Assembly (NCBI RefSeq): GCF_009765975.1
Contig: NZ_LMUJ01000104.1
Span: 1-48,601 of the forward strand
Direction: 5' to 3'
DNA from: Acidisphaera sp. S103
GTDB taxonomy: Bacteria; Pseudomonadota; Alphaproteobacteria; Acetobacterales; Acetobacteraceae
DNA: 48,601 nucleotides
In this document: positions 33,017-40,210 of the stretch, piece after piece
How the letters are laid out: each line of letters starts with the position of its first letter
How positions within the stretch are numbered: the first letter of the stretch is position 1
Program-made: the position numbers and the translations under genes
The notes under the pieces: model-generated
The model's input: the letters and a program-made list of their open reading frames with translations, nothing else
What the model was told of the DNA's origin: nothing
The model's database searches: none

Positions 33017-33816
33017 ACTTGCCGGAGCCGGCCCCCTTCACCTTCGCGGCGCTGGACGGCCTCTGCTTCGCAGCCGCCCGGGATCGTCTCAAGCCGCTCG
33101 CGGACGGAGCCTTCAGGCTTCATGCGCTGGGTCCTGTGCTTGAGCTCGCACGGCTCTCAACGTCTGGGCTGCTGCCGCCTCCGAGCCGGGCGAACTGGCT
33201 TGCGCTGGACGATGCCGCGGGCTTGGGCAACGCGCTCGGCGAGGGGCGGACGATCTGGACATGCCGAGAACGACATCTCGGCTTCCTGCGAATGCGGCCG
33301 ATCCAGCCGGACGATGAGACCGAAGAGAACACCTTCAAGCTGGAAGCGCAGCGCGCCGCCCATACCGTGGGCTTTCCGCGAAAGCTGGCGGCGCAGCTTG
33401 TTGGAGCCTTCGAGGAGATCCAGGGAAACGTCTACGACCACTCTGGCGCATCCGGTTCCGGGCTGGCTGCTTATCGCGCCACAGCGCGCCGGTTCGAGTT
33501 CGTTGTCAGTGACGGCGGCCGCGGCGTGCTGCCAAGCCTTCAAAGCTGTGCCGACTACGCGCACCTGACGGATCACGCCGAGGCACTCAGGCTGATGTTG
33601 ATGGACGGGGTTTCTCGATATGGAAAAGGCACCAGCCATGGCGCGGGTTTCCGTCCGTTGTTCGGCGGCCTTGCAAACCGGAAGGGTGAGTTGCGGTTCC
33701 GCTCAGGAGATCACGCGCTTACCATTGATGGCGTAAACCCGGGTACCATACCGGCCAAGACCGCAGAGAAGGTACTGATTTCCGGCTTTGTGGCCTCCGT
33801 GGTCTGTGCTCTCTGA
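33013..33816 (+). CDS. GHKL-type ATPase domain protein
   Basis: The 267-residue protein carries a histidine-kinase-like (GHKL) ATPase domain in its second half. The N box is EEIQGNVYDHSG (E135, N139), the G1 box is VSDGGRGVLPSL (D167-x-G-x-G) and the G2 box is GKGTSHGAGF (residues 205-213). No dimerisation or phospho-acceptor His domain is present, so it is not a classical kinase; related stand-alone ATPases occur in defence systems and as anti-sigma factors. The first 100 residues are unrecognised. Its ATG overlaps the stop of the Cys-rich gene by four bases. Together the three genes look like an energy-dependent sensor or effector module. Confidence 0.72.
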   Translation: MNLPEPAPFTFAALDGLCFAAARDRLKPLADGAFRLHALGPVLELARLSTSGLLPPPSRANWLALDDAAGLGNALGEGRTIWTCRERHLGFLRMRPIQPDDETEENTFKLEAQRAAHTVGFPRKLAAQLVGAFEEIQGNVYDHSGASGSGLAAYRATARRFEFVVSDGGRGVLPSLQSCADYAHLTDHAEALRLMLMDGVSRYGKGTSHGAGFRPLFGGLANRKGELRFRSGDHALTIDGVNPGTIPAKTAEKVLISGFVASVVCAL

Positions 33817-33853
33817 CGTACGACAGGTAAGCACGGTCAGAAATTTATAGTTC

Positions 33854-33881
33854 TTGACAAAGGTTATTTTCCCCTTAGAAT
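33854..33881 (+). promoter_or_regulatory. Promoter of the abiE operon
   Basis: TTGACA at 33854-33859 and TAGAAT at 33876-33881 are separated by 16 bases, a near-consensus sigma-70 promoter. Transcription should start near 33888, at the left edge of the palindrome described next. Confidence 0.65.
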
Positions 33882-33890
33882 GTCTTATGG

Positions 33891-33937
33891 CATTGCCAGT
33901 TATCTTATATCCTTAGGATATAAGATAACTGGCAATG
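33891..33937. promoter_or_regulatory. 47-bp perfect palindrome, probable AbiEi operator
   Basis: Two 22-bp arms are exact inverted repeats around the 3-base centre TTA (33913-33915). The palindrome starts about ten bases after the -10 box and ends 30 bases before the abiEi start. Known AbiEi proteins bind inverted repeats in their own promoter and repress it. As RNA the same sequence would fold into a stable leader hairpin. Confidence 0.6.
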
Positions 33938-33967
33938 TAGGAACTCTCCTTGCAAACTCAGGACGCT

Positions 33968-34903
33968 ATGTCGGAACATATAGCAAACATAATGGCGGCA
34001 CCGACCATCCAGCGCACCAAGCTGGCCGCCGCGGTGCTTGCTTTGCTGATGCAGGAGAGGCGCGCGGTGGTCACCCCCTACACGCTTTTTCTCCTATTGC
34101 GGCGCCTCTTTACGCCGGAAAACCGCCAAAAACTCTATCTTCGTGCGGATACGCCGACGACCGGAAATCTGCGAAAGCTTACAGCTAACCTGTCGGACAC
34201 CGGCGGGATCGAGGTTGATCCTGACTATGGGCGCAGCGTGTTCAGGGTACTACCGGTCGGAGAGAGTCCGGCCGACGAGGTGTGCCCGCTTGCAAATCCG
34301 TTCGGTTATATTTCCCACCTGTCGGCCATGCAGCGCTGGGGCCTAACGGATCGCCGTCCGGAAGCGCTGCACCTGACAATGCCGCCGCCGAGTGCTGCGC
34401 GGCCGCTGATCGAGCAGCGAATGGCGGCTGACTACAACACGCCGCTGTCCGAAATTCCCCTGAACGAGATGGTGAAGTTGGCTTTCATCCGCCATCCCGA
34501 GACCGTGCGAGGCCGCAAGATTTCTGTTTATGAGACCAAGCATCCGGGCCAGTGGCTCCAGGTGCGGGATTCTCATGCGCGCCTTGCGACGATCGGACAG
34601 ACTTTCGTTGATACCGTTGAACGTCCGCAATATTGCGGAGGAATGGCGCACGTCCTTGACGTATGGCGCGAACATGCGGGCATCTACCTCCAGGAAGTCA
34701 TTGCGGCTGTCGACAAGGTTGAATCGCCAATCGTAAAAGTGCGCGCCGGCTACCTGCTTGATGATATGATGGGGCTTGGTAACGATCTACGGGTTCAGGG
34801 GTGGGTAAGATTTGCGCAGCGGGGCGGCGCCCGCGTCCTCGATCCCACCAAGGCTTTCAGCCCTGACCATTCTGCGAAGTGGATGCTCTCCATCAATGTC
34901 TGA
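33968..34903 (+). CDS. abiEi: AbiEi family antitoxin, type IV toxin-antitoxin
   Basis: The 311-residue protein is the antitoxin and transcriptional regulator of an AbiE system. The N-terminal part (residues 15-90) is a winged-helix domain (IQRTKLAAAVLALLMQERRA). The C-terminal part includes NPFGYISHLSAMQRWGLTDR, typical of AbiEi proteins, and GRKISVYETKHPGQW. AbiEi acts mainly by repressing the operon and counteracts the toxin's effect without stable binding. I chose ATG 33968 because AGGA lies five bases upstream; TTG 33950 is also in frame. The stop overlaps the abiEii start by 8 bases. Confidence 0.88.
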   Translation: MSEHIANIMAAPTIQRTKLAAAVLALLMQERRAVVTPYTLFLLLRRLFTPENRQKLYLRADTPTTGNLRKLTANLSDTGGIEVDPDYGRSVFRVLPVGESPADEVCPLANPFGYISHLSAMQRWGLTDRRPEALHLTMPPPSAARPLIEQRMAADYNTPLSEIPLNEMVKLAFIRHPETVRGRKISVYETKHPGQWLQVRDSHARLATIGQTFVDTVERPQYCGGMAHVLDVWREHAGIYLQEVIAAVDKVESPIVKVRAGYLLDDMMGLGNDLRVQGWVRFAQRGGARVLDPTKAFSPDHSAKWMLSINV

Positions 34904-35795
34904 AAGCGATTCAAGAACCGTCGATATCAAGCCGTGGATTGATCGGGCACGGCGCGATCCTCTGGTCTATGCCGAACGGCAGGCGACCGAGGTGGTGCTG
35001 ACGGCGATCGGCAGCCTCCCAGGCTACGGCAGCCATCTATTCCTCAAGGGCGGCACGTTGATGGCCATGGTCTATGAAAGCCCGCGCGGCACAGCGGATG
35101 TCGATTTCACGACCGACCTGCCGGCATCGCCCGATCTGGCGGCGAAGCTCCGGGAAGAACTTGACCGGGCGCTGCCGCGCGCCACGGCGCGGCTCGGTTA
35201 TCCCGACCTGATGCTGCGGGTCCAGACGATCAAAGAACGTCCACGCCCGTTCGGCAGCCCCGGCACATCCTTCCCCGCCCTCGACGTCAAAATCGCCTAT
35301 ACCCGCCGCGGGCAAGGGGAGCGGCGGCTGATAAGCGGCCAAGCCCCGAATGTTATCGATATTGAAGTGAGCTTCAATGAACCGGTGCACGACATCGAAG
35401 TGATCCGCCTCGGCATCGATGGTCCGGTTTTCTCGGCCTATGCCATGACCGATCTGATTGCCGAGAAGTTCCGAGCCCTGCTGCAACAGGTTGTGCGGAA
35501 TCAGCACCGCCAGCAGAAAATCTACAGGCGGCAGGACGTGTACGACATCGCCCACCTGGTGACACGCTTCCCGCCGGATGACGACGAACGCGCCACGATC
35601 CTCGAATCATTCCACGAAAAATGCACCGCGCGCGGCATCATCCCGACCGCCGATTCCCTAAGCGATCCGCGGATCGCCGAACGCGCGCGTGCCGAATGGA
35701 ACTCACTCCGCCAGGAAATTGGCGAACTGCCGGACTTTGACCTGTGCTTCGCCAAGGTCGAGGCCCTCTACCGCTCCCTACCGTGGGCGTCCTGA
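34896..35795 (+). CDS. abiEii: AbiEii family toxin, nucleotidyltransferase
   Basis: The 299-residue protein is the toxin of the AbiE pair. The nucleotidyltransferase motif is HLFLKGGTLMAMVY (Lys51-Gly-Gly-Thr) with the metal-binding pair D68 and D70 in GTADVDFTTD. The second half has SAYAMTDLIAEKFRALLQQ and RRQDVYDIAHLV, the conserved Lys and Asp regions of the superfamily. AbiEii homologues transfer nucleotides to RNA (for example tRNA acceptor ends) and stop growth of infected cells. The start codon ATG 34896 lies within the last codons of abiEi. It has the same length as typical AbiEii. Confidence 0.88.
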   Translation: MSESDSRTVDIKPWIDRARRDPLVYAERQATEVVLTAIGSLPGYGSHLFLKGGTLMAMVYESPRGTADVDFTTDLPASPDLAAKLREELDRALPRATARLGYPDLMLRVQTIKERPRPFGSPGTSFPALDVKIAYTRRGQGERRLISGQAPNVIDIEVSFNEPVHDIEVIRLGIDGPVFSAYAMTDLIAEKFRALLQQVVRNQHRQQKIYRRQDVYDIAHLVTRFPPDDDERATILESFHEKCTARGIIPTADSLSDPRIAERARAEWNSLRQEIGELPDFDLCFAKVEALYRSLPWAS

Positions 35796-35945
35796 TAAGG
35801 CGTCGAAAAGCTGAATGCCGCCGGCGTGCCCGGAAGGCTGTTTGATACCGTTCATATGAATTTTGTAACAGGCGGCAGGGGTCGTTGCCAGCCTGGCGGC
35901 CGGGTTGTCCACAGAAAGCGGGGCAGGGCAGGGGACGCTGGCGCA

Positions 35946-35980
35946 TCCCTGATACAGAATTAGCAATTCTGTATCAGGGA
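35946..35980. repeat. 35-bp perfect palindrome
   Basis: Two exact 16-bp arms (TCCCTGATACAGAATT and its complement) flank the 3-base centre AGC at 35962-35964. There is no T-run after it, so it is not a canonical terminator. It has the same design (3-base loop, perfect arms) as the palindrome before abiEi but a different sequence. Confidence 0.6.
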
Positions 35981-36085
35981 GCCTCAACAACCCTACGGGT
36001 GCGATTGAGGCCCAACGAGATGAGGGACGCACACCATGATTTCCGTTTGACACCGAAAACCCCATACAAAGTTCTGGCCAATTAA

Positions 36086-36113
36086 TTGCCAACCACTTTC
36101 CCTTGTGCATTAT
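36086..36113 (+). promoter_or_regulatory. Candidate promoter of the HigB/HigA pair
   Basis: TTGCCA at 36086-36091 is followed, 16 bases later, by CATTAT at 36108-36113 (four of six consensus bases). The start codon at 36138 lies about 18 bases after the expected transcription start. Confidence 0.4.
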
Positions 36114-36137
36114 GCCGAAAAAGATATATACACGGAC

Positions 36138-36461
36138 ATGAAGTGGCGCGTTGAATTCCTGGACGATGGGGTGATGGCGACGCTCAGTGCTTTCCCCAAA
36201 GACATAAGGGGAAGCTTCGAGCGAATCGTGTCGCTGATTGAGGTCCATGGCATAGAGCGGATGCGCGAGCCCTATGTAAAACACCTGGAAGGCCCGGTGT
36301 GGGAGATGCGCATGAAGGGTCGCGATGGCATCGCCCGCGCGGCCTACGTCACGGCAACAGGCCGACGCGTGGTCGTAGTGCATGTCTTTGCCAAGAAGAC
36401 ACAGAAAACCCCGCGCCGGGAAATCGATACGGCTCTACGAAGGGCGAAGGAGGTCATATGA
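36138..36461 (+). CDS. higB: HigB/RelE-type toxin (Gp49-like family)
   Basis: The 107-residue protein belongs to the phage-derived Gp49-like/HigB toxin family (PF05973). Typical segments are EGPVWEMRMKGRDGIARAAY, RRVVVVHVFAKKTQKTPRRE and the ending IDTALRRAKEV. HigB-like toxins bind ribosomes and cut mRNA. I prefer ATG 36138; a GTG at 36105 in frame would add 11 residues. The stop overlaps the start of higA as ATGA. Toxin first and antitoxin second is the order of higBA loci. Confidence 0.88.
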   Translation: MKWRVEFLDDGVMATLSAFPKDIRGSFERIVSLIEVHGIERMREPYVKHLEGPVWEMRMKGRDGIARAAYVTATGRRVVVVHVFAKKTQKTPRREIDTALRRAKEVI

Positions 36462-36772
36462 GGCGTCAATACATTCCGGTTGAGGAAGCGTTCAACGAGT
36501 GGCGCAAAGATCCTGACTATGTGGCGGCCTATGACGCACTGGAAGAGGAATTTGCCCTCGCCTCCGCCTTGATCAAGGCACGCGGCGACGCGGACCTGAC
36601 GCAGGAGCAGGTGGCTGCAGCGATGGGCACGACGCAGGCGTTCATCGCCCGCCTCGAAAGCGGCAGAGGCCTACCTTCGACCCGCACGCTGGAACGGTTT
36701 GCCAAGGCCACGCATACGAAGCTGCGCATCAGCTTCGAGCCGGAAAAGCCCGGCCAGGAAGCCCCGCGCTGA
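36458..36772 (+). CDS. higA: HigA-type antitoxin, XRE helix-turn-helix
   Basis: The 104-residue protein has a short N-terminal helix (EEAFNEWRKDPDYVAAYDAL) that probably contacts the toxin, followed by a clear XRE helix-turn-helix at residues 48-95 (LTQEQVAAAMGTTQAFIARL, then SGRGLPSTRTLERFAKAT). It neutralises HigB and represses the pair. AGGAGG lies upstream of ATG 36458, which is coupled to higB. Confidence 0.9.
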   Translation: MRRQYIPVEEAFNEWRKDPDYVAAYDALEEEFALASALIKARGDADLTQEQVAAAMGTTQAFIARLESGRGLPSTRTLERFAKATHTKLRISFEPEKPGQEAPR

Positions 36773-37007
36773 TGGATGCGGATGGCCCAAGGATTTAGGC
36801 CTGTGTGGCGGGACTCGACTCCGAGATTCCGAGAGCACGGTGCAATGGCTGCTGCATCGGCGAATGAATGCTCAGCACCGAATGCCCCATAGCTCCTAAC
36901 GAAACGGCCTTCTGGTACTCAACAGGACTACCCAGACGTACTGGGCTATGGCATGAAAATTTGGTCCGAGTTCGGATGGATACTTATCGTGGAAAGAACC
37001 TGTGCCG
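36773..37007. promoter_or_regulatory. Upstream region of the cas operon
   Basis: The promoter of the cas genes should lie in these 235 bases. I found no near-consensus sigma-70 pair; a weak one is TTGGTC at 36961 with an AT-rich stretch around 36981. GGAAAG at 36991-36996 is the ribosome-binding site of cas3. Confidence 0.35.
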
Positions 37008-39500
37008 ATGACGGAGGCGCCGAGAGCACACCAGAGACACTGCATCGCCCACCGGCGGGAAGCGGACGGCACGATCCAGACCTTGGAGGATCATCTTCGG
37101 TCGGTCGGACGTTTGGCGGCCCGCAATGCAGCTAAACTTAACCTCGCCGCTGCTGGCGAGGTTCTTGGTTTGCTGCATGATCTCGGCAAGTACAGCAAAG
37201 AGTTCCAGGACTATCTGGCCTCCGCCACCGGACTGATCGACCAAGACGCCGACGACTTCGTCGATTCAAGTCGATTGCGGGGCAAAATCGACCATTCGAC
37301 GGCAGGAGCGCAATTTATCTGGCGAAACCTTGCTGACGCTGGGCAGCATGGTCGGATCGCCGGGCAATTGCTGGCACTCTGTATCGCCTCCCACCATTCC
37401 GGATTGATCGATTGCCTGGGAACGGATGGTGAGGACAATTTTGCCCGGCGGATCGGCAAGGCGGAGCGAAGCGCCCACCTGGATGAGGCTGTGACGCACC
37501 TCGACCCTGGGATTGCGAGCCGGGTGGACGAGCTCATTCACCGCTGCGATCTCACGGACGACCTTTTGGGGATCATCAATGCGATCGTTGATGTCGAAAA
37601 GAGCGCCCGGGGCAGCAAGACGATCGTGTCTTTTAACGTCGGGCTACTGGTTCGCATGCTGTTCAGTTGCCTGATCGACGCCGACCGCACGGATACGGCC
37701 GACTTCGAACAACCTCGGGCGGGCCAGTTGCGGTATCACGGCGATTACCCGGCATGGGACATATTGATTGGCCGTCTGGAAGCCAAACTCGGCGCGTTCA
37801 AAGATTCCTATCCCATCGACGGGCTGCGGCGGGAGATTTCCAACCATTGCCGCGCGGCAGCGGATCGTGAGCGGGGCTGCTTTACCCTGACGGTCCCCAC
37901 CGGCGGCGGCAAGACGTTGGCGAGCCTACGATTCGCTCTGCACCATGCGAAGCGGCATCGCCTCGATCGGGTGATCTACGTGATCCCCTTTACCTCGATC
38001 ATCGACCAAAACGCGGATATCGTGCGAGGGATTCTGGAGCCGGCTGACGTCGGGATCGAACCCGGCACCATCGTGCTGGAGCATCATTCCAATCTTACGC
38101 CCGAGGAGCAGACTTGGCGCGCCAAGATCCTGTCGGAAAATTGGGATGCCCCGGTGGTCTTCACCACCAGCGTCCAACTACTGGAAACTCTGTTCGGCGG
38201 GGGCTCCCGCGGCGCTCGCCGGATGCACCAACTGGCCAAGTCGGCGATCATCTTCGACGAGGCGCAAACCGTCCCGCTGCGCTGCATCCATTTGTTCAAC
38301 AACGCCATCAATTTTCTGGTCGAGCAGTGCGGTAGCAGCGTCATCCTCTGTACAGCAACCCAGCCATTGCTGAATGCGGTCAGTTCCGAGAAGGGTGCGG
38401 CGCGCTTTCAGTCCAGCGACGAAATCATGCCTGATGCAAACGGCTTGTTCGATGCGCTGAGGCGGGTCGAAATCCGGTCACGCTGCCGCCCCGGTGGCTG
38501 GTCTGATGACGATGTGGCCCAACTAGCTGCCGACGAGATCGCCGACACCGATAGCTGCTTGGTCATCGTCAATACCCGAAAGGCCGCCTTGTCACTTTAT
38601 CAAGCCAGTGCAAGGCGGGGCGATCAGGTGATCTACCACCTGAGCACGGCGATGTGTCCGGCGCATCGCCGAATCATCCTGGCCGAGATCCGCCAGCGCC
38701 TGGAGGAAAATGCACCTACGTTGTGCATCAGCACACAACTGATCGAAGCCGGTGTCGATGTCGATTTCGGCGCCGTCATTCGCCATGTCGCTGGTTTGGA
38801 CTCGATCGCCCAGGCGGCGGGACGCTGCAACCGCAATGGGCGGCATGTCCTGGGTCGGGTGCATGTCATCAACCCAGCCGAAGAGCGGATCGACCGGTTG
38901 ATCGATATCCGTGTCGGCCGAGATATGACGATGCGGTTGCTGGACGAATTCGCGCGGGACCCTTCCGCCTTCGACGGCGATCTACTTGGTCCCAAAGCCA
39001 TGGCTTTGTATTTTTCTTATTATTTCTTTCAGCGGGCCAATGAGATGGACTATCCGGTCTCGCCGACTGACGCTCAGCGCGACGACACGCTGCTGAGGCT
39101 GCTGGCTGGCAACAATCTCTCCGCGGATGTTTACCGGCAGTGCCACGGCAGCGCGCCGCCGAACTTCCTGCGGCAGGCTTTCATGACGGCAGGGGCTGCG
39201 TTTAAGGCAATCGATGCGCCGCCGCGAGGTGTGATCATTCAATTTGGCACTGAAGGCAAAAATCTGGTGGCGGATCTTTGTAGTGCGGTGAACCCGGAAC
39301 AGGAGTTCAGACTGTTGCGTCTGGCTCAGCAATATTCGGTCAATATCTTCTCGCATGTCTTCGATACTTTGCTAAAAGCTAGAGCGATTTCTGAGATAAA
39401 CACGGACACCGGTATTTACTACCTGCATACCGAGTATTACAGTGAGGCGTTCGGACTCAGCGAAAAACCCGTTTCGCCAATGGAGATGTATAGTGTCTGA
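37008..39500 (+). CDS. cas3: CRISPR-associated nuclease/helicase Cas3, type I-C
   Basis: The 830-residue protein fuses an HD nuclease to a superfamily-2 helicase. The HD part has LEDHLRSVGRLA (about residue 26), LLHDLGKYSKEF, KIDHSTAGAQFI and IASHHSGL, which supply the metal ligands. The helicase part has Walker A PTGGGKTLASLRFAL (near residue 297), motif II IIFDEAQTVPLR (near 414; DEAQ is usual in I-C) and motif III LCTATQP. QAAGRCNRNGR is motif VI. Cas3 is recruited by Cascade to unwind and degrade target DNA. ATG 37008 has GGAAAG nine bases upstream. The gene opens a seven-gene operon and overlaps cas5c. Confidence 0.95.
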   Translation: MTEAPRAHQRHCIAHRREADGTIQTLEDHLRSVGRLAARNAAKLNLAAAGEVLGLLHDLGKYSKEFQDYLASATGLIDQDADDFVDSSRLRGKIDHSTAGAQFIWRNLADAGQHGRIAGQLLALCIASHHSGLIDCLGTDGEDNFARRIGKAERSAHLDEAVTHLDPGIASRVDELIHRCDLTDDLLGIINAIVDVEKSARGSKTIVSFNVGLLVRMLFSCLIDADRTDTADFEQPRAGQLRYHGDYPAWDILIGRLEAKLGAFKDSYPIDGLRREISNHCRAAADRERGCFTLTVPTGGGKTLASLRFALHHAKRHRLDRVIYVIPFTSIIDQNADIVRGILEPADVGIEPGTIVLEHHSNLTPEEQTWRAKILSENWDAPVVFTTSVQLLETLFGGGSRGARRMHQLAKSAIIFDEAQTVPLRCIHLFNNAINFLVEQCGSSVILCTATQPLLNAVSSEKGAARFQSSDEIMPDANGLFDALRRVEIRSRCRPGGWSDDDVAQLAADEIADTDSCLVIVNTRKAALSLYQASARRGDQVIYHLSTAMCPAHRRIILAEIRQRLEENAPTLCISTQLIEAGVDVDFGAVIRHVAGLDSIAQAAGRCNRNGRHVLGRVHVINPAEERIDRLIDIRVGRDMTMRLLDEFARDPSAFDGDLLGPKAMALYFSYYFFQRANEMDYPVSPTDAQRDDTLLRLLAGNNLSADVYRQCHGSAPPNFLRQAFMTAGAAFKAIDAPPRGVIIQFGTEGKNLVADLCSAVNPEQEFRLLRLAQQYSVNIFSHVFDTLLKARAISEINTDTGIYYLHTEYYSEAFGLSEKPVSPMEMYSV

Positions 39501-40209
39501 CCGGGAACGTACCTGCATTGAATTTCGAACCTGGGGTCGCTACGCCTTGTTCACCGATCCCGTGACCCGGGTCGGCGGCGAAAAATGTTCGTACCACATC
39601 CCGACCTATGAGGCGCTCAAAGGCGTCGTCAAGTCGATCTACTGGAAACCGACGCTGACCTGGGTGATCGATGAGGTCCGCGTAATGAAGCCGATCCGTA
39701 CCCAGACCAAGGGCACGAAGCCGCGCGAGATCCATGGCGGCAATACGCTGGCGATCTACACGTTCCTGGCTGATGTGGACTATCAGGTACGGGCACATTT
39801 CGAGTGGAATGAGCATCGCGTGGAACTCGCCGAGGATCGGAGTGTCGCCAAGCACCTCGCCATCGCCCGGCGAATGCTGGAGCGCGGTGGGCGCCAGGAC
39901 ATCTTTCTGGGGACTCGGGATTGCCAGGGTTATGCCGAGCCGTGCGCCTACGGCAGCGGTGAGGGGGCCTATGACGGGGCAGGCGAACTAGCATTCGGCC
40001 TGACCTTTCACGGCTTTGGCTATCCCGATGAAACCGGCAGGGACGAGTTGAGAAGTCGTTTCTGGATGCCGAAGATGGTAAATGGGGTTATCTGCTTCGT
40101 CCGTCCCGAAGATTGCAAGATCAGCCGGTTCGTTCGGCCGATGCATGCAAAAAACTTCAGGTTGGGGCCTAGCGAATTTGCCGCCGACACCGAGGTGGGC
40201 GAGGTCTGA
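39493..40209 (+). CDS. cas5c: Cas5c (Cas5d), CRISPR RNA-processing subunit of type I-C Cascade
   Basis: This 238-residue protein replaces Cas6 in type I-C: it cuts the precursor CRISPR RNA at the 3' base of the repeat hairpin and stays bound to the 5' handle. The RAMP fold is seen at FRTWGRYALFTDP and SYHIPTYEALKGVVKSIYWK, followed by the family segments RIQTKGTKPREI-like and FLGTRDCQGYAEPC. The GTG start at 39493 overlaps the cas3 stop by 8 bases, with GGAG about 8 bases upstream. The catalytic residues of Cas5d proteins (Tyr, Lys, His) cannot be assigned securely from sequence alone. Confidence 0.93.
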   Translation: MSDRERTCIEFRTWGRYALFTDPVTRVGGEKCSYHIPTYEALKGVVKSIYWKPTLTWVIDEVRVMKPIRTQTKGTKPREIHGGNTLAIYTFLADVDYQVRAHFEWNEHRVELAEDRSVAKHLAIARRMLERGGRQDIFLGTRDCQGYAEPCAYGSGEGAYDGAGELAFGLTFHGFGYPDETGRDELRSRFWMPKMVNGVICFVRPEDCKISRFVRPMHAKNFRLGPSEFAADTEVGEV

Positions 40210-40210
40210 C

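Larger units (their letters stand above)
35796..36137. other. Intergenic region between abiEii and higB
   Basis: There is no supported gene in these 342 bases. The region holds a perfect palindrome at 35946-35980 and the promoter of the toxin-antitoxin pair at its right end. Confidence 0.55.

Noticed and set aside
35946..35980. Palindrome as a rho-independent terminator of abiE
   Set aside because: It has a mixed AT/GC stem, no T-run on either side, and lies 150 bases from the stop codon.
35778..36383. 201-codon minus-strand frame across the abiEii-higB gap
   Set aside because: It runs through the palindrome and the antisense of higB, and no domain is seen.
36795..36810. GGCCTGTGTGGC as a copy of the miniature element's end
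   Set aside because: Only the first 12 or so bases resemble it; the rest of the 39-base end is absent.
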